From the NCBI GenBank assembly GCA_943370175.1, contig CALRPU020000006.1, positions 1 to 64,000 of the forward strand: 64,000 nucleotides of DNA, in the 5' to 3' direction. This document shows, one piece after another, positions 50,711 through 60,100 of the stretch (positions within the stretch are counted from its first letter, which is position 1; every line of letters begins with the position of its first letter). Both the position numbers and the translations under genes were made by a program. Under the pieces are notes generated by a model, which worked only from the letters and a program-made list of their open reading frames with translations, was not told the origin of the DNA and made no database searches. This DNA comes from Ideonella_A intermedia_A. Lineage in GTDB: Bacteria; Pseudomonadota; Gammaproteobacteria; Burkholderiales; Burkholderiaceae_C.

Positions 50711-53467
50711 TTACATCTTGTAGTTCAGCGCGAAGCGGATCTGACGGCCACGCACGTCGTGCAGGCTGAAGTCGTACAGCGAGGTGCTGCTGAAGCCCGG
50801 GTCGTACGGCGGGGTCTTGTCGAGCACGTTGATCACCGAGGCGCTGACCGTGATGTTCTTGTTCACGACATAGCGGCCGAACAGGTCCAAGGTGGTGTAC
50901 GAGCTCACACGCTCCGGGTAGACGCCGTTCTGGAAGCGCGGGTCCTGCGGCGTGAAGAACGACGCCGCCAGCAGCTGCTGGTACACGCTGTGCGTGTAAT
51001 TCACACGGGTGGTGATGGACCACGGGCCCTTGTCCCAGTCCACCGCCACGGCCGCGCGAACGCGCGGGATCGTGTTCGAGCCACCGTTGGTGCCAGCGTA
51101 TTCCACGCCGTCTTCCTTGAACGAGTTCACGTAGTTCAGGTTCAGCGTGGTGCCGAACTTGCCGTAGCTCGTCGTCGGGAACGTGAAGCGGGCGTCGATG
51201 TCGGCACCGGTCGTCACACGCGAATTCAGGTTCTGGTAGTTCGACAGAACCGTCACCACCTGGTTCGCGTTGTTCGGGTCGCGGATGACCGTCGCCGTCG
51301 ACGGGCAAGGCGGGCCGTTCGGGCACGACTCGTCGACGATGTCCTGGAAGCTGCGCGAGGCCACCACGTCACGCCAGTTGATCCGGTACAGATCCAGGCT
51401 GACGTTGAAGTTCTTGCTCGGCTCCAGCACGATGCCCAAGGTGGAGCTGGTCGACTTCTCGGCCTTCAGGTTCGGGTTGCCCGCGAACACGCCCGAAATG
51501 TTGCGCGCCACGCCGTCTTGCGGGTCGATGACCGACGTGAAGAAGGTGGCAACAGACGGCGAGATCTCCGGCAGCGTCGGCGCACGGAAGCCCTTGCCCC
51601 AGTTGGCGCGGAACGCGACCACCGGCGACGGCGTCCACTTCAGGCCCACCTTCGGCGTCGTCGAGCTGCCGTAGTCGCTGTAGTTGTCATAGCGCAGCGC
51701 GAGCTGGCCTTCCAACGACTTGAAGATCGGCAGGCCCAGCTCGGTGAACAGTGCCGTGTTCTTGCGGCTGCCAGTGGTGGCGGTGATGCCCTGGCCCAGG
51801 ATCTGGCCCGACTGCGCGAGCGCGTCCGGACGGTCGTTGAGCTTTTCCTGACGGTACTCGAGGCCCACGGCGAGGCCCACGGCGCCACCCGGCAGCTTGA
51901 GGCCGCTGAGTTCGGTGGACGCGCGGGTGTCAAAACCCGTCAGCTCGGACGTCGAGACACGCGGGAAGTTGACGCGGAAGGCGTTGCGCACCGCGTCGCT
52001 GTTGAGCGTCCAGCGATCCAGGTTGTACTGCGAGTTCAACGAGGTCGGGATCGGCGGCTGCGGGTTCGGCGACACGCCGAAGACGGCACTGGTGCCATTC
52101 AACGAGATGCGGTTCAGGTTGTTGGCCGTGACCTTGTTCTTCGAGTAGGTCAGGCCCGACTCGAGGTCCCAGCTGCCCAGCGTGTACTTCAAGCCCACCA
52201 GAAAACGCGAGGTGTCCGAGGTGATGTCGTTGTCACGCGTGCCCATGTCGTTCTGAACGCCGACGTAGCGGGCGCTCGTGTTGAACGGGTTGCCGGCCGA
52301 GCCGGGGGCAAAGTTGATGTTGTACGGGAACGGACGCAGGCCGGCAGGCGTCGACTGCAGACCCGTGGTGCCGGCGAAGAACGGCGCCTGGAAGGTCTGG
52401 AACGTCTCGGTGCGGCTCAGGCCCAGTTCGGCAAACGCCGTCGTGGTCGGCGAGATCTCATACGTGCCGCGGCCCAGGAAGCCCAGACGCTCGGTGCCCG
52501 GAAGCGCCGTGAACTGGTCCTTGAAATCGCGCGCGCAGAAGGTGTTGGTCGCGGCGGCCATGGCCGCGTTGGCGGCAGTCGGGGCGATCAAACCGCGGGC
52601 AACGGCTTGGGTGCCGTTCAGCACGAAGCCACCGTTGGCGGCGCAATCGGTGATCGCGCGGTAGGTGTTCGTCAGTGCACCGGCCGTGGTCAGCTGGCGC
52701 CAGGTGCCGCCGCCGGTCAGGCTTTCGAAGTTGCGGCCGCCCGATTCGCTGCGGAAGTCGCGCGACTGGGTGAACTTGGCATCGCTTTGCAGCAGCAGGT
52801 CGCGCTTGTAGTAGTCGACGACGCCGAAGACGTTGAACTTGTCCGCGCCGAGGTCACCAAAACCACCGCTCAGGCTGGCCCGGTAGTCGTTCTTGCCTTC
52901 AAACGAGCCGCCGCCCACGTTCAGCTCCAGGCCCTTGAAGTCGCGGCGCAGGATCACGTTGACCACGCCGGCGATGGCGTCGGAACCGTAAATGGCCGAG
53001 GCGCCGTCCTTCAGGATTTCCACGCGCTCCACGGCGCTGCTGGGGATGGCGTTCAGGTCAACGAAGCTGTCTTGCAGGTTCTGCGCGAAGCCGTAGCCGG
53101 TCATGCGGCGGCCGTTGATCAGCACCAGGGTCGTCTTCTGGCCCAGGCCGCGCAGCGAGATGCCGGCAGCGCCCGGGGCGAAGCTGTTGCTGAAGCTTTC
53201 GCCGAAGCTGCCCGAGTTGCCCGGGATGTTGCGCAGCACGTCGGCGATGGTCGGCTGGCCCGTGCGGGTGATCTGCTCGCGCGTGATCACTTCGACAGGT
53301 GCGACGGTTTCAGCGTTGATGCGCTTGATGTTGGAACCAGTGATTTCAACCCGCTGGAGGGTTTGCGGCTGGTTCGGAGTTTGTTGCTGTTGTGCAACGG
53401 CCGCGGTGGCGACGCCCCCCGCGAAGAGGGCGAGAACCGCACGGTTCACGGTCTTTAGACGAAACAT
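50711..53467 (-). CDS. TonB-dependent outer-membrane receptor (2)
   Basis: A 918-aa receptor of the same general type as receptor 1, but distinct in sequence. Signal peptide MFRLKTVNRAVLALFAGGVA..., plug domain (LQRVEITGSNIKRI, VITREQITRTGQPTIADVL, GISLRGLGQKTTLVLINGRRM, VERVEILKDGASAIYGSDAIAGVVNVILRRDF) and a barrel ending VRGRQIRFALNYKM. The ATG at 53467 is preceded by AAGGGG; a GTG six bases upstream is in frame but less likely. Likely peptide or small organic ligand, by association with the S9 peptidase. The upstream gap holds a palindrome. Confidence 0.93.
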   Translation of the reverse strand: MFRLKTVNRAVLALFAGGVATAAVAQQQQTPNQPQTLQRVEITGSNIKRINAETVAPVEVITREQITRTGQPTIADVLRNIPGNSGSFGESFSNSFAPGAAGISLRGLGQKTTLVLINGRRMTGYGFAQNLQDSFVDLNAIPSSAVERVEILKDGASAIYGSDAIAGVVNVILRRDFKGLELNVGGGSFEGKNDYRASLSGGFGDLGADKFNVFGVVDYYKRDLLLQSDAKFTQSRDFRSESGGRNFESLTGGGTWRQLTTAGALTNTYRAITDCAANGGFVLNGTQAVARGLIAPTAANAAMAAATNTFCARDFKDQFTALPGTERLGFLGRGTYEISPTTTAFAELGLSRTETFQTFQAPFFAGTTGLQSTPAGLRPFPYNINFAPGSAGNPFNTSARYVGVQNDMGTRDNDITSDTSRFLVGLKYTLGSWDLESGLTYSKNKVTANNLNRISLNGTSAVFGVSPNPQPPIPTSLNSQYNLDRWTLNSDAVRNAFRVNFPRVSTSELTGFDTRASTELSGLKLPGGAVGLAVGLEYRQEKLNDRPDALAQSGQILGQGITATTGSRKNTALFTELGLPIFKSLEGQLALRYDNYSDYGSSTTPKVGLKWTPSPVVAFRANWGKGFRAPTLPEISPSVATFFTSVIDPQDGVARNISGVFAGNPNLKAEKSTSSTLGIVLEPSKNFNVSLDLYRINWRDVVASRSFQDIVDESCPNGPPCPSTATVIRDPNNANQVVTVLSNYQNLNSRVTTGADIDARFTFPTTSYGKFGTTLNLNYVNSFKEDGVEYAGTNGGSNTIPRVRAAVAVDWDKGPWSITTRVNYTHSVYQQLLAASFFTPQDPRFQNGVYPERVSSYTTLDLFGRYVVNKNITVSASVINVLDKTPPYDPGFSSTSLYDFSLHDVRGRQIRFALNYKM

Positions 53468-53783
53468 TGGCACCCCTTATGGTCTTCGAGAACAACACGA
53501 AATATGTGAAAAAGTCCATTCCCGACAAGCACTTGTCTTGCCGCGGACCATTCGGAGGGGGAGATCGCCGACCGACCCACCCCCATCCAAGCTTTTCATC
53601 GTGCTGACACAGCGGCTCAGCGTCAAACCGGTTACGTGGGGTGCCGCACAGCCAGTTGACGCGGGTAAAGATTTACTGCAAGCGCGTTTCGGCGCAAAAC
53701 ATGCCGCGATGTCATCCCTCATCGGGATGATCAAAAGGCCCGGTGCGCACCCCCAGAAGAGGGAACGCCAGCGGGCATCGCCA
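53468..53783. promoter_or_regulatory. Gap between rlmJ and TonB receptor 2
   Basis: A 316-base gap with no supported gene. It contains the leader of receptor 2, AT-rich on the receptor side (53480-53530), and a perfect palindrome GACAAG-CA-CTTGTC at 53524-53537, about 57 bases upstream of the receptor start. The palindrome could be an operator for the receptor; no regulator is adjacent. Nothing else is recognised. Confidence 0.4.
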
Positions 53784-54626
53784 TCACACGGCGCGCTGCT
53801 CCAACAAGAAGTTGGCCCCGTCGTACTGACCCAACACGTCGGTCAACCACGGCAGCAGCGCCAGCAGCTCGTCGTGCAAGGTGTAGGGCGGGTTCAGGAT
53901 GAACATGCCGCTGCCGGCCAGGCCGAAGCCCTGGGCGTCCGGGCGCTGCACCGTCAAGCGGGCGTGCAGCCAGCCCTTGGGCGCCATCGCCTCCAGGCGC
54001 TTGGGCAACTGCGCCGCCTCGACCTTCTGCACCTGCGGGTACCACACCATGTAGACGCCCTCGGGAAAGCGCTCCATGCCGTCGCGCAGCGCGCGCACGA
54101 CGCGCGGGTAGTCGCCGTGCCCCTCGTAGCTCGGGTCCATCAGCACCACGGCGCGCCGGGTGGATGGGGGCAGCTGGGACTTCAGGGCCTCGAAGCCGTC
54201 GACCATCTTCGCTTCGGCGCGCTTCCAGTCGCCCAGGTAGGCGGCGAGGATGCGGTAGTCGGTGGGGTGCAGCTCGAAGGCGCGGAACTGGTCCTCGGGC
54301 CGCAACAGCGCGCGGGCGATGGCGGGTGAGCCAGGGTACTGCTCGAACCGGCCCTCGGGGTTGAAACCGCGGATCAGCGCCAGGTAGTCGGCCACCGGTC
54401 CCGGCAGGTCGCCACGGTCCCACAAGCGCCCGACGCCTTGCTCGTACTCGCCCTTCTTCTGCGCGTAGGCCCCCTCCAGCGAGTAACCGCCGGCGCCGGC
54501 GTGGGTGTCCACCAACCGGTAGGGCTTGTCCTTCTGGTTCATGTAGCGCAGCACCAGCATCAGCGTGATGTGCTTGAGCACGTCGGCGTGGTTGCCGGCG
54601 TGGAAGGCGTGTCGGTAGGCGAGCAT
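53784..54626 (-). CDS. rlmJ: 23S rRNA (adenine2030-N6)-methyltransferase RlmJ
   Basis: A 280-aa SAM-dependent methyltransferase, the length of E. coli RlmJ (YhiR). The N terminus MLAYRHAFHAGNHADVLKH, the SAM-binding VDTHAGAGGYSL and the catalytic segment LMDPSYEGHGDY (NPPY/DPPY-type) are conserved. A -10-like TACAGT ends seven bases before the ATG and there is no ribosome site. The large open frame that continues upstream of the start is antisense to the next gene and is not coding. Confidence 0.95.
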   Translation of the reverse strand: MLAYRHAFHAGNHADVLKHITLMLVLRYMNQKDKPYRLVDTHAGAGGYSLEGAYAQKKGEYEQGVGRLWDRGDLPGPVADYLALIRGFNPEGRFEQYPGSPAIARALLRPEDQFRAFELHPTDYRILAAYLGDWKRAEAKMVDGFEALKSQLPPSTRRAVVLMDPSYEGHGDYPRVVRALRDGMERFPEGVYMVWYPQVQKVEAAQLPKRLEAMAPKGWLHARLTVQRPDAQGFGLAGSGMFILNPPYTLHDELLALLPWLTDVLGQYDGANFLLEQRAV

Positions 54627-54756
54627 AGGCGGGACTGTAGCGCCCGGCGCGTCGGCTCATCACAAATTGAATAGGCACGGCGGCGGGTGGGTTCTTCGGG
54701 CCAGCCGGACAATGAGGTCTGTTTTGCTGCAGCGCAGCATGCCTTGAAAGGTCCCC

Positions 54757-55848
54757 ATGACAAGCTTGTTCGAACCCACCCAGGTCGGCGCCATCACCGT
54801 GGCCAACCGCATCGCGATGGCCCCGCTGACGCGCAACCGCGCCGACGCCGAGCGCAACCCCACCGACCTGACCACCACCTACTACACGCAGCGCGCCACC
54901 GCTGGCCTGCTGATCACCGAAGCCAGCCAGATCAGCCCGGAAGGCCAGGGCTACCTCGACACCCCCGGGATCTACCAGGCCAGCCAGGTCGCGGCCTGGA
55001 AGAAGGTGACCGACGCGGTGCACGCCGCGGGCGGCAAGATCGTCATTCAGCTGTGGCACGTGGGGCGCATTTCCCACAGCTCGCTGCTGCCCGGCGGCAT
55101 GCCGCCGGTGTCGAGCACGGCCACGCCTGCCAAGGCCAAGACCTTCACGAAAAACGGCTTCGAGGACGTGTCCGCGCCGCGTGCGCTGCACACCGACGAG
55201 CTGCCGCGCCTGGTCGACGACTACCGCCGGGCGGCGCGCCACGCCATCGACGCCGGTTTTGACGGCGTGGAAATCCACAGCGCCAACAATTACCTGCTGG
55301 AACAGTTCCTGCGCAGCGGCATCAACGACCGCACCGACGCGTACGGCGGCCCCATCGCCAACCGCGCCCGCCTGGTGCTGGAAGTGACCCGCGCCATCGT
55401 CGGCGAGATCGGCGCCGACCGCACCGGCATTCGCCTGAGCCCGGTCACGCCGGTCAACGACGGCCCGCAGGACGCGGACGCTCAAGCGCTGTACCAGCAC
55501 GTGGTCGACCAGTTGGCGCCGATGAAGCTGGCCTTCATTCACCTGATCGAAGGTCAAACAGGCGGCGACCGCAACGTGGCGCCCTTCGACTTCGACGCAC
55601 TGCGCCGCAGCTACAAGGCAGCCCATCCCCAGGGCACGTGGATCGTCAACAACGGCTACACCCGCGACATGGCCATCGACGCCGTGGCCACGGGACGCGC
55701 GGACATGGTGGCCTTTGGCCGCCCGTTCATCAGCAACCCCGACCTGGTGCGCCGGCTGCGCGACAACGCGCCGCTGAATGCCCTGAACCCGGCCACGCTG
55801 TACGGCGGCGGTGCGGCGGGCTACACCGACTACCCGGCGCTGGGCTGA
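54757..55848 (+). CDS. Old Yellow Enzyme family NADH:flavin oxidoreductase (NemA-like)
   Basis: A 363-aa FMN-dependent TIM barrel ene-reductase. Start MTSLFEPTQVGAITVANRIAM; the active-site pair His and Asn is in EIHSANNYLLEQFL; GRISHSSLLPGGM and the C-terminal AFGRPFISNPDLV are family segments. Such enzymes reduce N-ethylmaleimide, nitrate esters and alpha,beta-unsaturated carbonyls with NAD(P)H. Upstream genes are divergent (rlmJ), and the DUF748 gene follows at about 100 bases. No repressor gene (nemR) is nearby. Confidence 0.93.
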   Translation: MTSLFEPTQVGAITVANRIAMAPLTRNRADAERNPTDLTTTYYTQRATAGLLITEASQISPEGQGYLDTPGIYQASQVAAWKKVTDAVHAAGGKIVIQLWHVGRISHSSLLPGGMPPVSSTATPAKAKTFTKNGFEDVSAPRALHTDELPRLVDDYRRAARHAIDAGFDGVEIHSANNYLLEQFLRSGINDRTDAYGGPIANRARLVLEVTRAIVGEIGADRTGIRLSPVTPVNDGPQDADAQALYQHVVDQLAPMKLAFIHLIEGQTGGDRNVAPFDFDALRRSYKAAHPQGTWIVNNGYTRDMAIDAVATGRADMVAFGRPFISNPDLVRRLRDNAPLNALNPATLYGGGAAGYTDYPALG

Positions 55849-55950
55849 GTGGCGCATGCGGCGCGGCCACGCGCGCCGGTGAACGCGCCGGCGCAGTAAG
55901 CTGCCGGCCTTTGACAGGGCCGGCCGTGCTTGGCCACAGGAGTCGGTGGG

Positions 55951-58900
55951 GTGGTGGCGTTGCGGACAGTGGGCAAGGGGTTGTTGGGGCTGGCGGCGGC
56001 CTGGGGGCTGGTGGCGCTGGTCGCCTGGCTGGGCGGGCCGCCGCTGCTGAAGTGGCAAGGCCAGAAGCAGCTGAGCCAAGCCCTGGGACGCGAAGTGCGC
56101 ATCGACGAGGTGGCGCTGAACCCGTGGCGGCTGGCCTTGCGGGTGTCGGGCCTCACCGTGGCGGGCGCGGCGGACCAGCCCCTGCTGCACGTGGCGCGGC
56201 TCGCGGTCGACGTCAGCGCCCGCTCGCTGGTGGAGCGCGCACCGGTCATCGAGTCACTCGAGGTCGACGGGCTCGCGGTGAACGTGGCACGCACCGGCGA
56301 CGGGCGCTACGACGTCGACGACCTGATCGCCCGGTTCACGCCCGCGGCCTCGGCGGACCCCGCAGGCGACCCCTCTCGGTTTGCCCTGTTCAATCTGCAG
56401 CTGCGCGGCGCCAGCCTGCGCTTCGACGACCAGCCTGCGGGTCGGGTCCACCGGCTGGACGGGGTGAAGCTGAGCCTGCCCTTCCTGTCGAACCTGCCCA
56501 CGCAGATGGAGGTCAAGGTTGAGCCCAGGCTGGCCTTCAAGTTCAACGGGACGCCCTTCGACACCGGCGCGCAGGCCACGCCATTTGCCCAAACCCGGCG
56601 CGCTGAGCTGCGCCTGACCATGGGCGCCCTGGACCTGCTGCCCTACCGACCGTACCTGCCGGCCGGGCTGCCGCTGAAACTGTCGCAAGGCCGGGCCCAC
56701 GCCGATCTGACGCTGAACTTTGAACAGGCGCCCGCACAAACCCCGCAACTGAGCCTCAAGGGCCAGGTGGGCTTCGACCAAGTCGCGCTGACCGACGCCG
56801 ACGCCCAGCCCATGGTGTCGTGGGACACGCTCAGCGTGAGCCTGCGCGACGCCCAGCCGCTCGCCCGCCGGGTGGCGCTCGAGGCCGTTCGATGGACCGG
56901 GGCCACGGTGCACCTGCGACGCGACACCGCGGGGCGGATCGACTGGGCGACGCTGGCGGAGGGCGGGACCGAGCGCGCGTCTGGCGCTGCACCTGCACCT
57001 GCACCCGCATCGTCGACCGCCTCGGCGCCGCGCCAGGCGTCGCCGCCGGCCCGCAACGAGGACTGGCAGCTGAGCCTGAACGCGCTGGCGATCACTCAAT
57101 CGGCGGTCGTGTGGCGAGACGCCGCGGTGCAACCCGCCGTGGCCCTTCAACTGGGCGACCTGACGCTGAACGCCCAAGGCCTGTCCTGGCCCGCCAGCCC
57201 GGACGGTTCGGCAACGCTCGGCGGTGTGCTGCAGCGCGCCGCCGCCGCGCCGGGCGACCCGATGCTGGGCCGCGTGTCCGTCACCGCCCAGGGCACGCCC
57301 GAAGCGGCCCAGCTCCACTGGGACGTGTCACGCCTGGCCCTGCAGGCGTTGGCGCCGTACTGGGCCGGCTCCCTGGTGCCCGCCCTCAGCGGCGAGCTGG
57401 CCACGGTCGGCAACCTGGCTTGGGGTGCGCAAGGCATCGCGCGTGGCCCGGACCGGCCGGCGGCGGCCGGCCAGGCCGGAACCGCAGACGCGGCCTCGAC
57501 CGCGTCCGTGTCCACGTCCACCGCCGCGCCACAGCTGCGCGTCACGCTGGACCGCCTGACGCTGGACCGCCTGCGGCTCGACCCGCCAGCGCCGCCGGCT
57601 CGGCCAGTGCACGCCGCGGTCGCCACCCGTGGCGGGCCGGCCGTCGACCGCAAGGCGGCAGGCACCCAAAGCACCTCGGCAGACGCGACGAGGACCGAGG
57701 CCCGGACCGGGGCCGCGAGGGGCAGCACCGGCACCGCGCTGACGCCCCGTGCGGCGGACCCCACAGCCCTGGCGACACTGCGCCAGCTCAGCGTCCAGGA
57801 CGCCCGCATCGACCTCCTCGGGCGCACCGTGAGCATCGGCCGGCTGTTGCTGAACCAGCCGTCCCTCCACCTGGAGCGCCACGCCCAGGGGCGCTGGAAC
57901 GTGCAGGACTGGTTGGTGGGCCCACCCGCCGTTGGCGCGGTCAGCGCAAGCGCGAACGCCGCGGCCGCGGGGCCGGGGCCAGCGCCAAACGACCCGCCCG
58001 CGTGGCGCCTGCGTGTCGCCACGACCCAGCTGCAGGGCGGTGAACTGCGCGTGACCGACGCGCAGCCGACCGACGGTGGCGGCGCGGACGAACCGCTGCG
58101 CTGGCAGGTCGGCGGCTTGCAGCTCGGCGCGCAGGGCCTTGCGTGGCCGGCAGCGCCCGGGGCCGCACCGCTGCGCCTGCAGTTGGCCGCGCGGGTGGGC
58201 GCCCAGGCCTCGCCCCAGGACCCGACGCCACACAGCGGCAGCGTGAACTGGTCGGGCACGCTCGGCCTGGCCCCATGGGTCGCCCAGGGCAAGGTCCGCA
58301 TCGACCGCTTCCCAGTGGCGCTGTTCGAGCCCTACGCGGGGCGGGCCCTGCCGCTGGCGCTGGTGCGCGCTGAAGCCGGCATCGACGGCGAGTTGACGGC
58401 CGAGCAGTCCACGACCGCTGGCTGGCGCGTGGCCGCGCTGGCCGATGTGAACTTGGGCGACATCGAACTGCACGCGCGCCGCCCGGACGGCGGCGTCGGC
58501 GACGAGCTGCTGAGCTGGCAACGCCTGACCCTGGCCGGGACGCGCGTCGACATCGAACCTGGCCGCCAACCGGCGGTGGCCGTGCGAGAAGCCACCTTGA
58601 GCGACTTCTATTCCCGGCTGGTCATCACCGAGCAAGGTCGGTTCAACCTGCAGGACGTGGCCGGTGCGCCCACCAGCGCCGAGGCCCCCGCCGCAGGGGC
58701 GACGGCGACGGCCACGCCAGCGGCCGTGACGGCGGCGAAGGCCGGGTCGGCCGCAACGGCCACGGCCACGGCCACGGCCGCCGACGGCGGCAAGCTGCCA
58801 ATCCGGCTGAGCCTGGGCGCCACACGGCTGGTCAACGGGCGCATCGACTTCACCGACCGCTTCGTCAAGCCCAACTACAGCGCCGCGCTCAGCGAGCTCA

Positions 58901-60072
58901 ACGGTCAGCTCGGCGCCTTCCGCTCGGACACCCGCGACATGGCCACGCTGACCCTGCGCGGGCGCGCCGCCGGCACCGCGCTGCTGGACATCAGCGGCCA
59001 ACTGAACCCGACCGCCGAGCCGCTGGCGCTGGACATCCGCGCCCGCGCCACCGACCTGGAGCTGGCCCCGCTGTCGCCCTATGCCGGCAAATACGCCGGC
59101 TACGCCATCGAGCGCGGCAAGCTCAGCATGGACATCGCGTACAAGATCGAGCCGGACGGCCGCCTCGACGCCCGCAACCAGGTGGTGCTGAATCAGCTCA
59201 CCTTCGGCGACCGCATCGAGTCGCCGCAGGCCACGCGGTTGCCGGTGTTGCTGGCGGTGGCGCTGCTCAAGGACCGCAACGGCGTGATCGACATCAACCT
59301 GCCGGTCAGCGGTTCCTTGAACGACCCGCAGTTCAGCGTGGGCGGCATCGTGCTCAAGGTGATCGTCAACCTGCTGACGAAGGCGCTGACCGCGCCCTTC
59401 GCGCTGCTGTCGGGCGGTGGCACGGACGACCTGAGCACGGTCGAGTTCCGGCCCGGCACCGCCACCTTGGCCGCGTCCGGCGAGGCGGCCCTGGACAAGG
59501 TGGCCCGCGCCCTGGCCGAGCGCCCGGCCCTGAAGATGACCGTGACCGGCAGCGCCGACCCGGCAGCCGAGGGCGAGGCCTACCAGCGCGAAGCGCTCGA
59601 AGCCCGGCTGCTGGCCGAGCACCGCCGCGAGCGCCTGCGCAGCGCCGCCACCGCGGGTGCGCTGGCGACGGCACCCGCGTCCACACCGGCAGCGGCGTCA
59701 GCGGCACCCGCCGCCAGCACCGCCGGCGCCCCGCCCGCGGCCCTGGCCGCGGGCGAACGCGAGCGCCTGCTGCGCCTCGTCTACCGGCAGACCGACCTGC
59801 CGGCCAAGCCCAAGAACCTGGTGGGGCTGACGAAGGACATTCCGCTGGCGGACATGGAAGCCCTGCTGCGCCGCCATGCCCGGGTGAGCAGCGACGCCAT
59901 GCGCGAACTGGCGCTGCAACGCGGCCTGGCCGTGCGCGACGCCCTGATCGCCCGCGGCCTGCCCGGCGAGCGCCTGTTCCTCGCCGCGCCCCGGCTGCGG
60001 GCCGCGGGCGACGACGCGGCCAGCGACAGTGCGTGGACGCCGCGCGTCCAGCTCAGCCTGTCGTCGCAGTGA
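55951..60072 (+). CDS. Large AsmA-like DUF748 envelope protein
   Basis: A 1373-aa protein with a single N-terminal hydrophobic anchor (GLLGLAAAWGLVALVAWLG) followed by a very long, beta-rich AsmA/DUF748 body. Related proteins (AsmA/TamB/YhdP class) help move phospholipids or assemble the outer membrane. The C-terminal part holds the DUF748 core (VNGRIDFTDRFVKPNYSA) and ends with an OmpA-like segment (VEFRPGTATLAASGEAALDKV). Low-complexity Ala/Thr/Ser/Pro linkers interrupt the body near 57.0, 57.5, 57.7, 58.7 and 59.7 kb. Start: a GTG at 55951 with AGGAG eight bases upstream (GTG at 55954 also possible); the frame continues to a TTG at 55930. Confidence 0.87.
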   Translation: MVALRTVGKGLLGLAAAWGLVALVAWLGGPPLLKWQGQKQLSQALGREVRIDEVALNPWRLALRVSGLTVAGAADQPLLHVARLAVDVSARSLVERAPVIESLEVDGLAVNVARTGDGRYDVDDLIARFTPAASADPAGDPSRFALFNLQLRGASLRFDDQPAGRVHRLDGVKLSLPFLSNLPTQMEVKVEPRLAFKFNGTPFDTGAQATPFAQTRRAELRLTMGALDLLPYRPYLPAGLPLKLSQGRAHADLTLNFEQAPAQTPQLSLKGQVGFDQVALTDADAQPMVSWDTLSVSLRDAQPLARRVALEAVRWTGATVHLRRDTAGRIDWATLAEGGTERASGAAPAPAPASSTASAPRQASPPARNEDWQLSLNALAITQSAVVWRDAAVQPAVALQLGDLTLNAQGLSWPASPDGSATLGGVLQRAAAAPGDPMLGRVSVTAQGTPEAAQLHWDVSRLALQALAPYWAGSLVPALSGELATVGNLAWGAQGIARGPDRPAAAGQAGTADAASTASVSTSTAAPQLRVTLDRLTLDRLRLDPPAPPARPVHAAVATRGGPAVDRKAAGTQSTSADATRTEARTGAARGSTGTALTPRAADPTALATLRQLSVQDARIDLLGRTVSIGRLLLNQPSLHLERHAQGRWNVQDWLVGPPAVGAVSASANAAAAGPGPAPNDPPAWRLRVATTQLQGGELRVTDAQPTDGGGADEPLRWQVGGLQLGAQGLAWPAAPGAAPLRLQLAARVGAQASPQDPTPHSGSVNWSGTLGLAPWVAQGKVRIDRFPVALFEPYAGRALPLALVRAEAGIDGELTAEQSTTAGWRVAALADVNLGDIELHARRPDGGVGDELLSWQRLTLAGTRVDIEPGRQPAVAVREATLSDFYSRLVITEQGRFNLQDVAGAPTSAEAPAAGATATATPAAVTAAKAGSAATATATATAADGGKLPIRLSLGATRLVNGRIDFTDRFVKPNYSAALSELNGQLGAFRSDTRDMATLTLRGRAAGTALLDISGQLNPTAEPLALDIRARATDLELAPLSPYAGKYAGYAIERGKLSMDIAYKIEPDGRLDARNQVVLNQLTFGDRIESPQATRLPVLLAVALLKDRNGVIDINLPVSGSLNDPQFSVGGIVLKVIVNLLTKALTAPFALLSGGGTDDLSTVEFRPGTATLAASGEAALDKVARALAERPALKMTVTGSADPAAEGEAYQREALEARLLAEHRRERLRSAATAGALATAPASTPAAASAAPAASTAGAPPAALAAGERERLLRLVYRQTDLPAKPKNLVGLTKDIPLADMEALLRRHARVSSDAMRELALQRGLAVRDALIARGLPGERLFLAAPRLRAAGDDAASDSAWTPRVQLSLSSQ
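58756..58779 (+). repeat. Hexanucleotide tandem repeat in the DUF748 gene
   Basis: Four consecutive copies of ACGGCC, coding Thr-Ala repeats in a low-complexity linker of the DUF748 protein. Length changes by whole units would keep the frame. Confidence 0.8.
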
Positions 60073-60082
60073 CCCGCGACCA

Positions 60083-60098
60083 GCGCGGCGGGCCGCGC
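60083..60098. terminator. Hairpin between convergent DUF748 and MOSC genes
   Basis: Inverted repeat GCGCGGC (60083-60089) and GCCGCGC (60092-60098) with a GG loop in the 28-base gap between the two stop codons. No T run; weak as an intrinsic terminator. Confidence 0.35.
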
Positions 60099-60100
60099 GC

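Noticed and set aside
50759..53458. 899-codon open frame on the plus strand
   Set aside because: Exact antisense of TonB receptor 2, with no family resemblance.
56985..57012. CACCTG-type short repeat in the DUF748 gene as a regulatory repeat
   Set aside because: It encodes an Ala-Pro linker in frame; no sign of a function at the DNA level.
57328..59622. 764-codon open frame on the minus strand
   Set aside because: Shadow of the DUF748 gene; the plus-strand frame has recognisable DUF748 segments and a ribosome site.
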